This document shows positions 45,755 through 56,420 of a stretch of DNA of 64,000 nucleotides, piece by piece. The notes below the pieces were generated by a model. The model had not been told where the DNA came from, ran no database searches, and saw only the letters and a list, made by a program, of their open reading frames with translations. The position numbers were made by a program, and so were the translations under genes. How positions within the stretch are numbered: the stretch's first letter is position 1; the number at the start of each line of letters is the position of its first letter. Source of the DNA: Melastoma dodecandrum. Lineage: Eukaryota; Streptophyta; Magnoliopsida; Myrtales; Melastomataceae. Where the stretch lies: NCBI GenBank assembly GCA_029817715.1, contig JARUPY010000398.1, positions 2,852,001-2,916,000 on the forward strand, read 5' to 3'.

Positions 45755-46324
45755 CTGAGCGTCTTCTTCACCGCGGACACACATTTCGGCCACGCCCACA
45801 TCCTGCGCCAGCGCGGCGCGCGCTACGCGACGATCGCCGATCACGACGCGACGCTGATCGCGCGCTGGAACGAGACGGTCGCGCCGCACGACGAGATCTG
45901 GCACCTCGGCGATTTCGCGGTCGGGGACCCCGCCTATTGTCGCGAGGTCTTCGAACGATTGCACGGGCTCAAGCGGCTCGTCATCGGCAACCACGACACC
46001 AATCGCGTCCTCTCGCTCGGCTGGGCCGACGCGCCGGTCGAAAGCGCACGGATCGCGGCGCGAGACGCCGAGGGACGGGAGCACCGCCTGTTCCTCAGCC
46101 ACTATCCGCATCGCTCCTGGCCGGGGGTCTGGCGGGGGCGCCGGCACCTCTACGGCCACACGCACGGAACGCTGCCGGACGACCGGCTCTCGTGCGACGT
46201 CGGCGTCGACGCGTGGGACGACCGCCCCGCGTCGCTCGCCGACGTGCTGGCGCGACAGGACGCCTGCACGCGGATGCCCGAGGAGTTGCGCCGCGTCGCC
46301 GCGCCCGAACGGCCGGCGGAGTGA
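45755..46324 (+). CDS. Calcineurin-like metallophosphoesterase, apparent CTG start
   Basis: A 189-residue metallophosphoesterase with all motifs: FFTADTHFGHAHI (DxH), EIWHLGDFAVG (GD), RLVIGNHDTN (GNHD), FLSHYPH and LYGHTHG (GHTH). The first metal motif lies upstream of every in-frame ATG, GTG or TTG; the nearest is a TTG at 45959 that would delete it. CTG at 45755, 13 bases after the LysR stop, gives the family-like start SVFFTADTHFGH and is taken as initiator. Substrate unknown. Confidence 0.8.
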   Translation: MSVFFTADTHFGHAHILRQRGARYATIADHDATLIARWNETVAPHDEIWHLGDFAVGDPAYCREVFERLHGLKRLVIGNHDTNRVLSLGWADAPVESARIAARDAEGREHRLFLSHYPHRSWPGVWRGRRHLYGHTHGTLPDDRLSCDVGVDAWDDRPASLADVLARQDACTRMPEELRRVAAPERPAE

Positions 46325-46367
46325 CAGGAGGCGCTCCGTACGCTCTTCTGCACGGGGAGGTGAGGCA

Positions 46368-46568
46368 ATGCGCAGGATGTTGATGCTCGGCTGGACGGCG
46401 ATGTCGCTCGGCGCCGCGCAGGCGCAGGTGATCGGCGGCGAGAGCACCTACGAGGATAATCTCGTCCACGATCCGCCGCCGCAGTCGGACGACACCCGCC
46501 CACCGCCGCCACACCGGCAAGCCTCCGACGGCGCGCGAGCCGCCACGACGCCGCAGCGCGCGCACTGA
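46368..46568 (+). CDS. Small exported hypothetical protein (66 aa)
   Basis: ATG at 46368 has GGGGAGGTGAGG directly upstream. The 66-residue product starts with a signal-like segment (MRRMLMLGWTAMSLGAAQAQ) and continues as a short polar, Pro/Asp/Arg-rich chain. Family unknown. Confidence 0.5.
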   Translation: MRRMLMLGWTAMSLGAAQAQVIGGESTYEDNLVHDPPPQSDDTRPPPPHRQASDGARAATTPQRAH

Positions 46569-46662
46569 GAACCGACCCGCGCGCTCCGGCGTGGCGGCGA
46601 CGTTCGCGGGCAGCGTCGTCCGCGCTTGCGGCACGCCGCGCCGCACGTTAGCCTTTCCGAAC

Positions 46663-48689
<2,027 letters not shown>

Positions 48690-48706
48690 CCTCAATTGGG
48701 ACAGCT

Positions 48707-50017
48707 ATGAACGATTATGCTAGAGTTGTAGAGGGCCTTGGGGATCGTGGCCGCTTCCCTGCAGTTGGAACTGCGGCATATTTTCGGCCAACGTCCCAAA
48801 CCATACATCTTGTTTCCACCGATGCTGAAGATCTTACTTTAATTCTCGAAAATGGTGATATGCAGTCGGCAAGGGAACCGCTTTGTACCATTTGGCACGA
48901 AATAACCCATTGGGCTGATCTGATCAGCACTATTTGGGGGCGTGCATATCTCCGGAAGATATATTCGGCTCTAGATTTGCTCGATTATGTAGATACAGGC
49001 GGCTATGAAAATCGATTTTATGAATTTGTGGACCTCCACGACGAAACGCGACGGCTCATGCTGCCGGAGTATTATACTACCTCATTGGCAAACGCAGCAC
49101 ATCACAGCGTAGATAAACCGTGGGGCATACAATTTAGCGCTGGTCAAGAATTTGATCCGTACGGCAAGCTGAACAGTAGCCGACCGATTATTTTCGTTAA
49201 ATTCTTAGATCAAGACGATCGAACTCAAATCGTTAGACAGCCTTTAACGGTCGGTGCGCTCATTGAGGCCATTGCTGTAGCGTCGGAGCTGCGGGTCGGT
49301 GGATATTGTATTTCTCAAATGGAAGCAGGTACGGCCGCCGTCGAGCAGGCACTCTGGTCAAAATCTCTTAAATCCATGCTCTATCATGAAGAGCTTACTT
49401 TGTATACGGCGCCAGTTCATTTACTAGCGTATTACGCCCGTATTATCGATCTCGCGCTAGCTTACAAACTCTCCGCACTTGTTGCGCACGTCGTCCTTAA
49501 TATGGTCGAAGCTGACTTTGCAGCACTAAAAATTCCAAGTCTGATGACTCCTTGGGCAAATTTGATAAAAGCTTTCAAGCAAAGCCAAAATAGAGGATTT
49601 GCTTACGCGGTCATTTGCGCAAATTCGGCCAAATGGAGTGAAGGCGCCGTTGCAGACACTTGGCTCGACGACGCTCTCACAAGAAGCGGCCTTCCTCGTA
49701 AAAAATCGCTACTCGAAAACGGCAAATTATTCTTGCGAGACCCTGTGGAGAAAGATTTGTCTGAGATTGCGATGAGGTCTTTACGCCACCAGCTTGATGT
49801 TGGCGAGGCGTTATTCGACTGCAGAATGAACGATCCGGCGGTCACGCTCCACACTATCAGTGACACCCCGACGCCACCGATTTTCGATTGCGAGGGAAGA
49901 ATCTTTGGGGTCACAAGGGATATGCTCAAAGTATCGGAATATAATCCTATCCTCATGCACGACTTAGAATATCGGCTTGATAAATGGACGACCAATTTTC
50001 TTAGTGGTTGTAGATAG
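48707..50017 (+). CDS. AT-rich HExxH-motif protein of unknown family
   Basis: A 436-residue protein not recognised as any family. At residues 64-68 it carries HEITH inside LCTIWHEITHWADL, a pattern of zinc metallopeptidases (HExxH); the third ligand is not identifiable by eye. No signal peptide or clear membrane helix is seen. The gene is markedly AT-rich, with A/T-ending codons throughout (TTA, ATA, AAA), unlike all neighbours, which indicates acquisition by horizontal transfer. It starts 17 bases after thiC and could share its riboswitch-controlled transcript. Confidence 0.85.
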   Translation: MNDYARVVEGLGDRGRFPAVGTAAYFRPTSQTIHLVSTDAEDLTLILENGDMQSAREPLCTIWHEITHWADLISTIWGRAYLRKIYSALDLLDYVDTGGYENRFYEFVDLHDETRRLMLPEYYTTSLANAAHHSVDKPWGIQFSAGQEFDPYGKLNSSRPIIFVKFLDQDDRTQIVRQPLTVGALIEAIAVASELRVGGYCISQMEAGTAAVEQALWSKSLKSMLYHEELTLYTAPVHLLAYYARIIDLALAYKLSALVAHVVLNMVEADFAALKIPSLMTPWANLIKAFKQSQNRGFAYAVICANSAKWSEGAVADTWLDDALTRSGLPRKKSLLENGKLFLRDPVEKDLSEIAMRSLRHQLDVGEALFDCRMNDPAVTLHTISDTPTPPIFDCEGRIFGVTRDMLKVSEYNPILMHDLEYRLDKWTTNFLSGCR

Positions 50018-50400
50018 TACCTGCGATTGTGCCGCGGAATCATCTCCTATTCAGTCCATGCGTTTGCTCGAACGTTCGTACACATCGGCAGCGACGAAGC
50101 GCTCCTACGGCGCGTCACCGACGCAGTGACCGGGACGTCCTTGAGAGCGGCGAACACGCGGTGTTGCTTTGACGGATGTTGAGGCGTTCGAAGGTCCCCG
50201 CCAGCCACAGCGTCGCACCGTGCTCTCGGCCGTCGAGCCCGCTTCGCGCCGCCCCCGGCGGTGGCCTTCGGCCAGCCTCGACCGCCGTTGCGCGCGGCGC
50301 TTTTTAAGATGGCAGGCCGGGACGGAGAAACGGCCCTTTCAGCCGAACAAAGAAACAGGGCTTTCGCGCGCAACCCTTCTCCCGCGAGCGGGAGAAGGGG
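50018..50400. other. Intergenic stretch after the AT-rich gene
   Basis: About 383 bases. The AT-rich composition fades within the first 60 bases, marking the right end of the transferred segment. Its last 27 bases hold a perfect hairpin (50374-50399). No gene is supported; a 108-codon minus-strand frame looks like shadow sequence. Confidence 0.55.
50374..50399. repeat. Perfect 11-bp hairpin (CCCTTCTCCCG type)
   Basis: CCCTTCTCCCG, loop CGAG, then CGGGAGAAGGG. It begins right after the stop of the gst frame on the minus strand. The sequence is of the widespread palindrome class of high-GC alphaproteobacteria; there is no T-run, so a terminator role is doubtful. Confidence 0.7.
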
Positions 50401-51092
50401 TCATCCCGCCTTCAACTCCTTCAACCCACCCCCGTCCGCATACGCGCTGCGAAACGCCGGCCGCACCTTCCAGGCCTGCCAGTACCGATCGAGCTGATCG
50501 AAGCGCTCGTCGAGCGGGGTTGCGATCACCTTGAACTTCGAGAAGGCGATCGTCGTGCACAGCGTGATATCGGCGAAGGTCGGTTCGGCCTCGCCAAGCA
50601 GCCAGTCGCGGCCGTCGGAGAGATGGCGATCGACAAGCGCCGCATGGGCAAGCGCCTCTTTGCGACAATGCTCGCCCCATTGCGGGTTCGAGGTCAGCTC
50701 GAGCTTGGGGCCGAGGGCCTGCTGCAGCACGTGGAACATGGTGGTGATGCGGTAGAGAATCTGCACCCGCACGCGGTCGTCCCACATCGCGTCTTGCGCG
50801 CGACCTCTTCCGGCGTCTCCCCCATGAGCTTGCGGCCCGGAAAGCTCTGGTCGAGATAACGGGCGATGGCCGCGCTCTCGGCCAGATAGCCGCCATTGGG
50901 CAGTTCGAGCGTCGGCGTCTCGCCCCATGGGTTGCGCTTCAGATGCTGCCAGCCGCGCTGTTCGCCGGCCGGCGCCATCTTCAGGATGCGCTCCTCCACC
51001 GCGTCCGTGATGCCCTTCTCATGGATCAGCAGGCGAACGCGCTGCGGGTTGGGGAACACGGCCGGCGAGGTGTGGAGCACCAGCTTCGGCAT
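50401..51092 (-). pseudogene. Glutathione S-transferase with a one-base frameshift
   Basis: GST-fold protein in two frames. The N-terminal thioredoxin-like domain (51092 down to about 50800) reads MPKLVLHTSPAVFPNPQRVR with the TPTLELPNGGYLAESAAIARYL glutathione-binding segment. After ETPEEVAR the frame is lost, and the C-terminal helical domain (DAMWDDRVRVQILYRITTMFH onward to 50401) continues in the next frame. The break lies at about 50795-50802 and fits the loss of one C in a GCGCGC run. ATG at 51092 follows AAGGATG. Either a recent lesion or a sequencing error. Confidence 0.85.
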
Positions 51093-51237
51093 CGAAACAT
51101 CCTTCGTTGCGAGAACGGTCGGCGCCATCGATAGCCGGGGCGGCGGCCTTCGGAAAGCCGGCGGCGCGGTCGGCGACACCCCATGACCCTGCCGGTCCTG
51201 AGCCCCGGGGCCCGGTGGCGCCACCCTGGACCCTCGT

Positions 51238-51792
51238 TCAATGACACGCCTCGTCATCGCCCGGGATGTCCGGCGCGTCGGGGGCGTCGAACTTGAGCGT
51301 GTGCTGTGCCGTCGTGCCGAAGGCGGCGGCTTGGGCGCGCACCATCAGCTCGGCGAGGTCGAGGGCGGCCTCTTCGGGAGACCGCCAGTCCACCGGGCGG
51401 CGCAGTTTGAAGTTCTCCGTCGAACCATCGGTGGTGAAGCCGAGCCGGCCGACGGCGGCGATGGCGGACGCGGGCAGAAACATCTTGCGCGGAACGTCGG
51501 ATTGCGCTCCGGAGGAGACCTCGCAATAGACCGCGTGATCGCGATCCTCGAAGGCGCATTGCACGTAATCGCGCGGCGCGTCGGTTCGGGAGAGGATGCG
51601 GAAGCGGTTCTGCGCGTCCTCCGGATGCGACGTCGCGTGGATCTCGAGGAAGCGCGCGGCAAGTTCGCATTGGTACGTGTAGAGGAGTGGCCCCGTGACG
51701 CTGTCGCGCAGGCTCTCGTCTCCACAGGCGGCGAGCGCCAGACAGGCGCTGAGCCAAATGGCGGCAACACGCGCGTTCTCGAAATAGACCAT
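51238..51792 (-). CDS. Putative lipoprotein
   Basis: A 184-residue protein with a lipoprotein-type N-terminus (AAIWLSACLALAACGDES; lipobox LAAC, Cys about residue 23). The ATG at 51792 is preferred; frame upstream to 51933 runs into a dispersed repeat and is not believed. The mature part is acidic (CAFEDRDHAVYCEV, FLPASAIAAVGRLGF). No family is recognised. Confidence 0.65.
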   Translation of the reverse strand: MVYFENARVAAIWLSACLALAACGDESLRDSVTGPLLYTYQCELAARFLEIHATSHPEDAQNRFRILSRTDAPRDYVQCAFEDRDHAVYCEVSSGAQSDVPRKMFLPASAIAAVGRLGFTTDGSTENFKLRRPVDWRSPEEAALDLAELMVRAQAAAFGTTAQHTLKFDAPDAPDIPGDDEACH

Positions 51793-51882
51793 CGACGCAA
51801 ACTCATGATCGTATGTCCCCATACGATCGCGCGGCGCGTCGGCCGTCAAGCGCGAGACCGCTTTCGATATTGCCTCGGACTC

Positions 51883-52080
51883 GTCCTTAGCTTGCTTGGC
51901 GTCCAGCGGGGCGCGAGGCGTCTTCGAAGTCAAGGATGAGCGAAGCTCACCGCCTCCGGCGGCGGCCTTTCAGGCCGTCCTTGAGTTCGAAGACGCCTCG
52001 CGCAGGATCGCCGCCATGCAGGCAAAGGAGATGTGTCGCCGCGAGCGGCGCCGGTCTGACGTCTTTCGGACCCGAAACGG
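51883..52080. repeat. Dispersed intergenic repeat, copy 1 (interrupted)
   Basis: Bases 51883-51914 are identical to 53703-53734 (starts GTCCTTAGCTTGC). The second part, from 52016, is similar to the sequence from 53735 (starts ATGCAGGC, shares TCGCCGCGAGCGGCG). In this copy a 101-base segment (51915-52015) separates the two parts. Confidence 0.85.
51911..52003. repeat. Nested palindromic element inside repeat copy 1
   Basis: Perfect 18-base inverted repeats, 51911-51928 and 51986-52003 (GCGCGAGGCGTCTTCGAA and its complement), extending inward with one mismatch. The GCGC at both ends could equally be a target duplication. Size and structure resemble a small MITE- or REP-like insertion. Confidence 0.75.
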
Positions 52081-52197
52081 CACGGACCACCCGCGCGCTC
52101 AGATGGCGCGGTCGTCCGGCTGGACAGGCGTGCGGCGCTCCGCTTGTCTGTCGCCGAAGGCGGCGGGACAGCCGCGAACAAATCGGGAGGACCAGGC

Positions 52198-52671
52198 ATG
52201 CGCATCGGCGTCGATCCTGCGGGCGATACGCTTCACATCATCCTGTCCGAGGCGGCCGCGGCCGAGACGCGCGAGCTCGGCGGCGGCATCGCGGCGGCCT
52301 ACGACGCGGCGGGCCGGCTCGTCGCCATCACGGGCGCGGACGTCGGGCGCCTCACCGGATCGCCGGAGACGCTCGCCGAGCTGCGCCTGCCGCTGACCGG
52401 CGTCCCGCTGCCGGCCGCGCCGCAGGCCGCAGCGCCGAGGCCGACGCCGCGCGCGATGCAGCAGCCGACGCCGCCACGCGTCCTCTCGCCGGCGCAGATC
52501 GCGGAGCTGGGGCCGCTCACCTGGGAGCCGGAGGCCGAGGCGGCGATGGCGCTCGTCCCCTTCTTCCGGCGCGGCCCGCTGCGGCAGGCGGTGGTGGCCC
52601 GCACGCGCCAGCGCGGGCTCTCCCGCGTCACGGCCGCGATCGTCGAGGAGACAGCGGGCGGCGCGCGGTGA
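52198..52671 (+). CDS. DUF2283-like plus PCP_red domain protein
   Basis: A 157-residue protein. The N-terminal half (MRIGVDPAGDTLHIILSEAAAAETRELGGGIAAAYDAAGRL) resembles DUF2283. A Pro/Ala-rich linker follows, then a C-terminal helical domain (LTWEPEAEAAMALVPFFRRGPLRQAVVARTRQRGLSRVTAAIV) that fits PCP_red, the small domain at the end of light-independent protochlorophyllide reductase BchB. No bch genes adjoin, so a general iron-sulfur-linked or unknown role is likely. GGGAGG precedes the ATG. Confidence 0.75.
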   Translation: MRIGVDPAGDTLHIILSEAAAAETRELGGGIAAAYDAAGRLVAITGADVGRLTGSPETLAELRLPLTGVPLPAAPQAAAPRPTPRAMQQPTPPRVLSPAQIAELGPLTWEPEAEAAMALVPFFRRGPLRQAVVARTRQRGLSRVTAAIVEETAGGAR

Positions 52672-52675
52672 GCGC

Positions 52676-53590
52676 TCAGCCGGCCTCGAGGACCTCGCCG
52701 AGCGCGGCGGGCTCGGGCCGGCGGGCGCGCAGGCGCCACAGCTTGCGGAACGGCCAGGCGAGCTGCTGCGCGAAGCGCGGCGGCATCGGATCGGCGATGC
52801 CGATGTCGGCCGGAGGGCGGCGCGGCGCCTTGAAATAGGTGCCGAACAGCAGGTCCCAGATCGCGATGTTCTCGCCGTAGTTCTTGTTGCCTTCACGCAG
52901 GTCCTTGCTGTGGTGCCAGCGGTGCAGCTCGGGCGTGTTGAAGACGTAGGAGAGCGGACCGAAGCGCATGTCGACGTTGCAATGCGTCAGCATGCCGATG
53001 TAGCCGGTCAGCGCCGACAGCCAGGCCATCACCTCCGGCGGCGCGCCGACGGCCAGCATGATCGTGAAGCCGGGCCCGACGCTTTTGAGAGCGTCGACGA
53101 AATGAAAGCGGCCGGAGTTCACGCACCACAGCTTCTCGACGCTGTGGTGGATCGCATGGAAGTACCAGAGCGGCTCCCATTCGTGCGCGAGGCGGTGCGC
53201 CCAATAGGCCGCGAATTCCGAGACGCAGAGGCCGAGCACGACCTGCCACGCCAGCGGCCAGCGGTGCGGCCACACGCCGAGCGGCGAGTGCCCGACGTCG
53301 GCGATGAGCGCGGAAAGGCCGATCGCGCCCGAGAAGACGACGCAGGTCTGGATCACGCCGCCGCTGAAGATCGTGTGCGAGAGGTCGGCCCAGGGCTGGC
53401 CGTCCGGCGCCATCCAGTCTCGTTCGTGCGGCATCCAGCGCTCGAGGGCGAGCGTTGCGAGGACGAGGCCGATATAGGTGAGGTTGAGGGCGGTGACGGG
53501 CGCGCCGAGCCGGAAGCCGAGTGCCGTCGTGCCGATCGCCGCGATCAGCAGCGCCGGCCACGCCGTCGCCGAAACGAAGCTGCGCAGCAT
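52676..53590 (-). CDS. Sterol desaturase / fatty acid hydroxylase family protein
   Basis: Membrane di-iron enzyme family, 304 residues. His-box motifs: HRLAHE, HAIHHSVE, HRWHHSKD, with four or more hydrophobic segments before and between. Possible substrates include sterol-like, carotenoid or fatty acyl lipids. ATG at 53590 gives a normal start; a longer frame includes repeat sequence and is rejected. Confidence 0.9.
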   Translation of the reverse strand: MLRSFVSATAWPALLIAAIGTTALGFRLGAPVTALNLTYIGLVLATLALERWMPHERDWMAPDGQPWADLSHTIFSGGVIQTCVVFSGAIGLSALIADVGHSPLGVWPHRWPLAWQVVLGLCVSEFAAYWAHRLAHEWEPLWYFHAIHHSVEKLWCVNSGRFHFVDALKSVGPGFTIMLAVGAPPEVMAWLSALTGYIGMLTHCNVDMRFGPLSYVFNTPELHRWHHSKDLREGNKNYGENIAIWDLLFGTYFKAPRRPPADIGIADPMPPRFAQQLAWPFRKLWRLRARRPEPAALGEVLEAG

Positions 53591-53702
53591 TGTCCCCGGT
53601 CCCAGGCCCCCGCTCGCTAGAATAGGCCACGAGCCCGATGGCTGGCAAACGCGCGGCGACCCGCTCGATCTACCGCGCATGAGGTCGTCTTTGCCCGCAC
53701 CT

Positions 53703-53800
53703 GTCCTTAGCTTGCTTGGCGTCCAGCGGGGCGCATGCAGGCGAAGGATACTCTTCGCCGCGAGCGGCGCGCGCCTCACGTCCGGTCCCGGCTCTCCGCC
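53703..53800. repeat. Dispersed intergenic repeat, copy 2 (uninterrupted)
   Basis: Same repeat as at 51883, here continuous: the 32-base GTCCTTAGCTTGC part (53703-53734) runs directly into ATGCAGGC at 53735 and on to about 53800. It lies between the divergent desaturase-family and GST genes. Confidence 0.85.
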
Positions 53801-53873
53801 CCCTCCCGAAGCGGGGCTTGCGTTGCACCACGCGCGTCCCTTTGATCGGCGCATTCCCGCTGGAGCCGCGCCC

Positions 53874-54494
53874 GTGAAACTCTACTATGCCGAGGTCCTC
53901 AACCCGCGGAAGGTCTGTGCCCTCGCCCGACACATCGACGCGCCGGTCGACTACGTGCGGGTCGCGCTCGCGAAGGGGGAGCATCTGAGCCCGCGCTTCC
54001 GCGAGGCGCTGAACCCCAATGCGAAGGTTCCCGTGCTGGAGGACGGCGCGCGCGTCATCTGGGAGTCGGACGCGATCATGTGCCATCTCGCCCGCCGGCA
54101 GGGCTCGGACCTGTGGCCGCAGGACGAGCGGCAGGTCGACGTGGTGCGCTGGCTCTCCTGGAACGCGGTGCATTTCCAGCCGCACGGCGGCACGCTCTAT
54201 TTCGAGCATGTCGCGCGCGCGACATTCGGGCTCGGGCCGCCGAAGGCGGAAGCGGTCGAGGCCGCGGCCAAGGCGTTCCGCAAGCACGCCAAGGTGCTGG
54301 ATCGTCACCTCGAGACGCGCAACACGCTGGTCGGCGAGGGCTGGACGATCGCGGACTTCTCCGTCGCCTGCGTGCTGCCGTTCCGCGACGAGGCGCAGCT
54401 GCCGCTGGACGACTTTCCGGCGATCCGAGCCTGGAACGCCCGGCTCGAATCGCTGCCCGCGTGGCGCGAGCCCTACCCGCCGGCCGTCCACTGA
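53874..54494 (+). CDS. Glutathione S-transferase
   Basis: Intact GST of 206 residues. Thioredoxin-like domain MKLYYAEVLNPRKVCALARHI, with NPNAKVPVLEDG and WESDAIMCHLA (glutathione-binding), then a helical C-terminal domain with GWTIADFSVACVLPF. GTG at 53874. It would conjugate or bind glutathione in the cytoplasm; substrate unknown. rlmH follows 10 bases later. Confidence 0.9.
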   Translation: MKLYYAEVLNPRKVCALARHIDAPVDYVRVALAKGEHLSPRFREALNPNAKVPVLEDGARVIWESDAIMCHLARRQGSDLWPQDERQVDVVRWLSWNAVHFQPHGGTLYFEHVARATFGLGPPKAEAVEAAAKAFRKHAKVLDRHLETRNTLVGEGWTIADFSVACVLPFRDEAQLPLDDFPAIRAWNARLESLPAWREPYPPAVH

Positions 54495-54504
54495 CCGGCC
54501 CGAC

Positions 54505-54987
54505 ATGCGGCGGGTGACGCTTCTCGCCGTCGGCCGCCTGAAAGCCGGCGCGGAGCGCAAGCTGGCCGAGCGCTACCTCGACCGGGCGCGGGCGGCGGCG
54601 AAGGCGCTCGGTCTCGCCGTCGAGACGCGTGAGATCGACGAATCGCGAGCGCGCCGGGCCGAGGATCGCAAGGCGGAGGAGGCACGCGCCATCCGCGCGG
54701 CGCTGGCGCCCGATGCGACGCTGCTCGTGCTCGACGAGCGCGGCCGCGCGCTCTCCAGTCCCGCCTTCGCGGCGCTTGTCGGCGCGGCACGGGAGGCGGG
54801 CGGAAGCGATGTCGCGCTCGTGATCGGGGGGCCGGACGGTCTCGATCCCGAGTTGCGCGCGAGCGCGGCGGCGGTCCTCGCCTTCGGCGCGATGACCTGG
54901 CCGCACCAGCTCGTGCGGATCATGGCGGCCGAGCAGATCTACCGCGCGATCACCATCCTCTCGGGCCATCCCTACCATCGGGCCTGA
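54505..54987 (+). CDS. rlmH: 23S rRNA (pseudouridine-1915-N3)-methyltransferase
   Basis: SPOUT-class RNA methyltransferase of 160 residues. The trefoil-knot motifs are LLVLDERGRALSSPAFAAL and VALVIGGPDGLDPELRA, with the C-terminal MTWPHQLVRIMAAEQIYRA. It modifies helix 69 of 23S rRNA. Located directly before envC as in many Hyphomicrobiales. Confidence 0.95.
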   Translation: MRRVTLLAVGRLKAGAERKLAERYLDRARAAAKALGLAVETREIDESRARRAEDRKAEEARAIRAALAPDATLLVLDERGRALSSPAFAALVGAAREAGGSDVALVIGGPDGLDPELRASAAAVLAFGAMTWPHQLVRIMAAEQIYRAITILSGHPYHRA

Positions 54988-55049
54988 GCACCGCCGTTCT
55001 TACGACACGTTCCCTCGGTTGGGTCGGCGCGCGGCGGAGAAGGCGGGCG

Positions 55050-56420
55050 ATGCGGGGCAGGAAGCGACGGCGCAGGCTGGGCGGCGGTACGCGAGTCGCG
55101 CCCCTGCTCGCGTGCGCGTTCTCCCTGCTCGCCTGCGCGTTGGCCGGCGCCGCCGCTCTCGCGGCGGAGACGCCCGGCACGCCCGAGCCACCCTCCGCGC
55201 CGACCCCGCTCGATGCCCGACAGCTCGAATTGCGAGGCCTGCAGGATTCGATCGACGCCTCCGACGCCAAGCGCAAAGCACTCGCGGACGAGATCGCGCG
55301 CTTCAAGGACGACCGCGCCAAGCTGACGCAGTCGTTGGTCGACACGACAGCCAAGGTGTCCGCCGACGAGCAGAAGATCGCCGACGCCGAGGCGCGCCTC
55401 GAGAAGCTGAGCGCGCGCGAGGCGGCGACGAAACGCTCGCTCGAGGGCCGCCGCGCCCTCGTCGCCGAGGTCCTGGCCGCGCTCCAGCGCATGGGCCGCA
55501 AGCCGCCGCCCGCGCTCCTCGTCGAGCCCGAGGACGTGTTGAAGGCGATCCGAACCTCCATGCTGCTCGGCGCGGTGCTGCCCGGCATGCGCGCCGAAAC
55601 AGAGGCGCTGGTCGCCGACCTCAGCGAGCTGACCCGCACGCGCCAGGCCATCGAGGCGGAGAAAAGCGCGCTCGATCAGGATCTTGCCGCCCTGGGCGCG
55701 GAACGCACGCGCCTCTCGGCGCTGGTCGATGCACGCCAGAGCTCCCTCGGTCGCGACGAAAGCGACCTCGAAGGTGAGCGCGACAAGGCGAAGCAGCTCG
55801 CCGGCCAGGCCGGCTCGCTGAAGGACCTGATCGGCCGCATGGAGAGCGACGGCGCCGCGGCGGCCAAGGCGGCCGAGGCAGCGCGCCGGTCCGACGAGAC
55901 GCTCGCGATGATGGTGCCGAACGGCGCCCCTTCGACCCCGCCCCCGAAAGACCCGGCGCGGCTCGCACCTGCGGTCGCCTTCGCGCAAACGAAGGGCCGC
56001 TTGGGTCTCCCGGTCAGCGGAACGCTGCTGCGCCGCTACGGCGAGGACGACGGGCTCGGCTCGACCGAGAAGGGCACCTTGCTCTCGACGCCGGCCTCCG
56101 CCATCGTCTCGGCGCCGGCCGACGGCTGGATCGTCTATGCCGGGCCGTACCGCAGCTTCGGGCAGCTCGTGATCCTGAACGTCGGCGGCGGCTACTACAT
56201 AGTCCTTGCCGGTATGGAGCGGATCAACGTAGATTTGGGCCAGTTCGTATCGGCGGGCGAACCGATTGCCGTGATGGGCGACGGGTCGACCAGGACTGCC
56301 GCCGCCATCGCCCTCGGCGCCGTGCAGCCCGTGCTGTACGTGGAATTCCGTAAGGACGGGGCGTCCATCGATCCGGGCCCATGGTGGGCGAAGCCGGAGC
56401 TTCAAAGGGTTCGCGGATAA
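55050..56420 (+). CDS. envC: Murein hydrolase activator EnvC
   Basis: Periplasmic septal factor of 456 residues. Signal peptide, then a long coiled coil (about 60-290, many Ala/Leu/Lys/Asp heptads), and a C-terminal LytM/M23 domain (GLPVSGTLLRRYGEDDGL...PVLYVEFRKDG). The LytM domain lacks the zinc His residues (LYVE in place of LHxE), as in activator-type EnvC, so it should act by turning on amidases rather than cutting wall. ctpA starts in its stop codon (TAATG). Confidence 0.93.
   Translation: MRGRKRRRRLGGGTRVAPLLACAFSLLACALAGAAALAAETPGTPEPPSAPTPLDARQLELRGLQDSIDASDAKRKALADEIARFKDDRAKLTQSLVDTTAKVSADEQKIADAEARLEKLSAREAATKRSLEGRRALVAEVLAALQRMGRKPPPALLVEPEDVLKAIRTSMLLGAVLPGMRAETEALVADLSELTRTRQAIEAEKSALDQDLAALGAERTRLSALVDARQSSLGRDESDLEGERDKAKQLAGQAGSLKDLIGRMESDGAAAAKAAEAARRSDETLAMMVPNGAPSTPPPKDPARLAPAVAFAQTKGRLGLPVSGTLLRRYGEDDGLGSTEKGTLLSTPASAIVSAPADGWIVYAGPYRSFGQLVILNVGGGYYIVLAGMERINVDLGQFVSAGEPIAVMGDGSTRTAAAIALGAVQPVLYVEFRKDGASIDPGPWWAKPELQRVRG

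Larger units (their letters stand above)
51793..52197. other. Intergenic repeat region
   Basis: About 405 bases carrying copy 1 of an intergenic repeat and a palindrome nested in it, both listed separately. Remaining sequence holds the start of the lipoprotein transcript and the leader of the PCP_red gene. No further gene is seen. Confidence 0.6.

Noticed and set aside
45959..46324. TTG at 45959 as start of the metallophosphoesterase
   Set aside because: It removes the DxH and GD metal motifs that are plainly encoded upstream in the same frame.
50047..50373. A 108-codon minus-strand frame after the AT-rich gene
   Set aside because: Low-complexity basic sequence, no ribosome-binding site, lies in intergenic DNA beside a palindrome.
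51793..51933. N-terminal extension of the lipoprotein gene to 51933
   Set aside because: It reads into the dispersed repeat and puts a non-signal sequence before a clear lipobox signal peptide.
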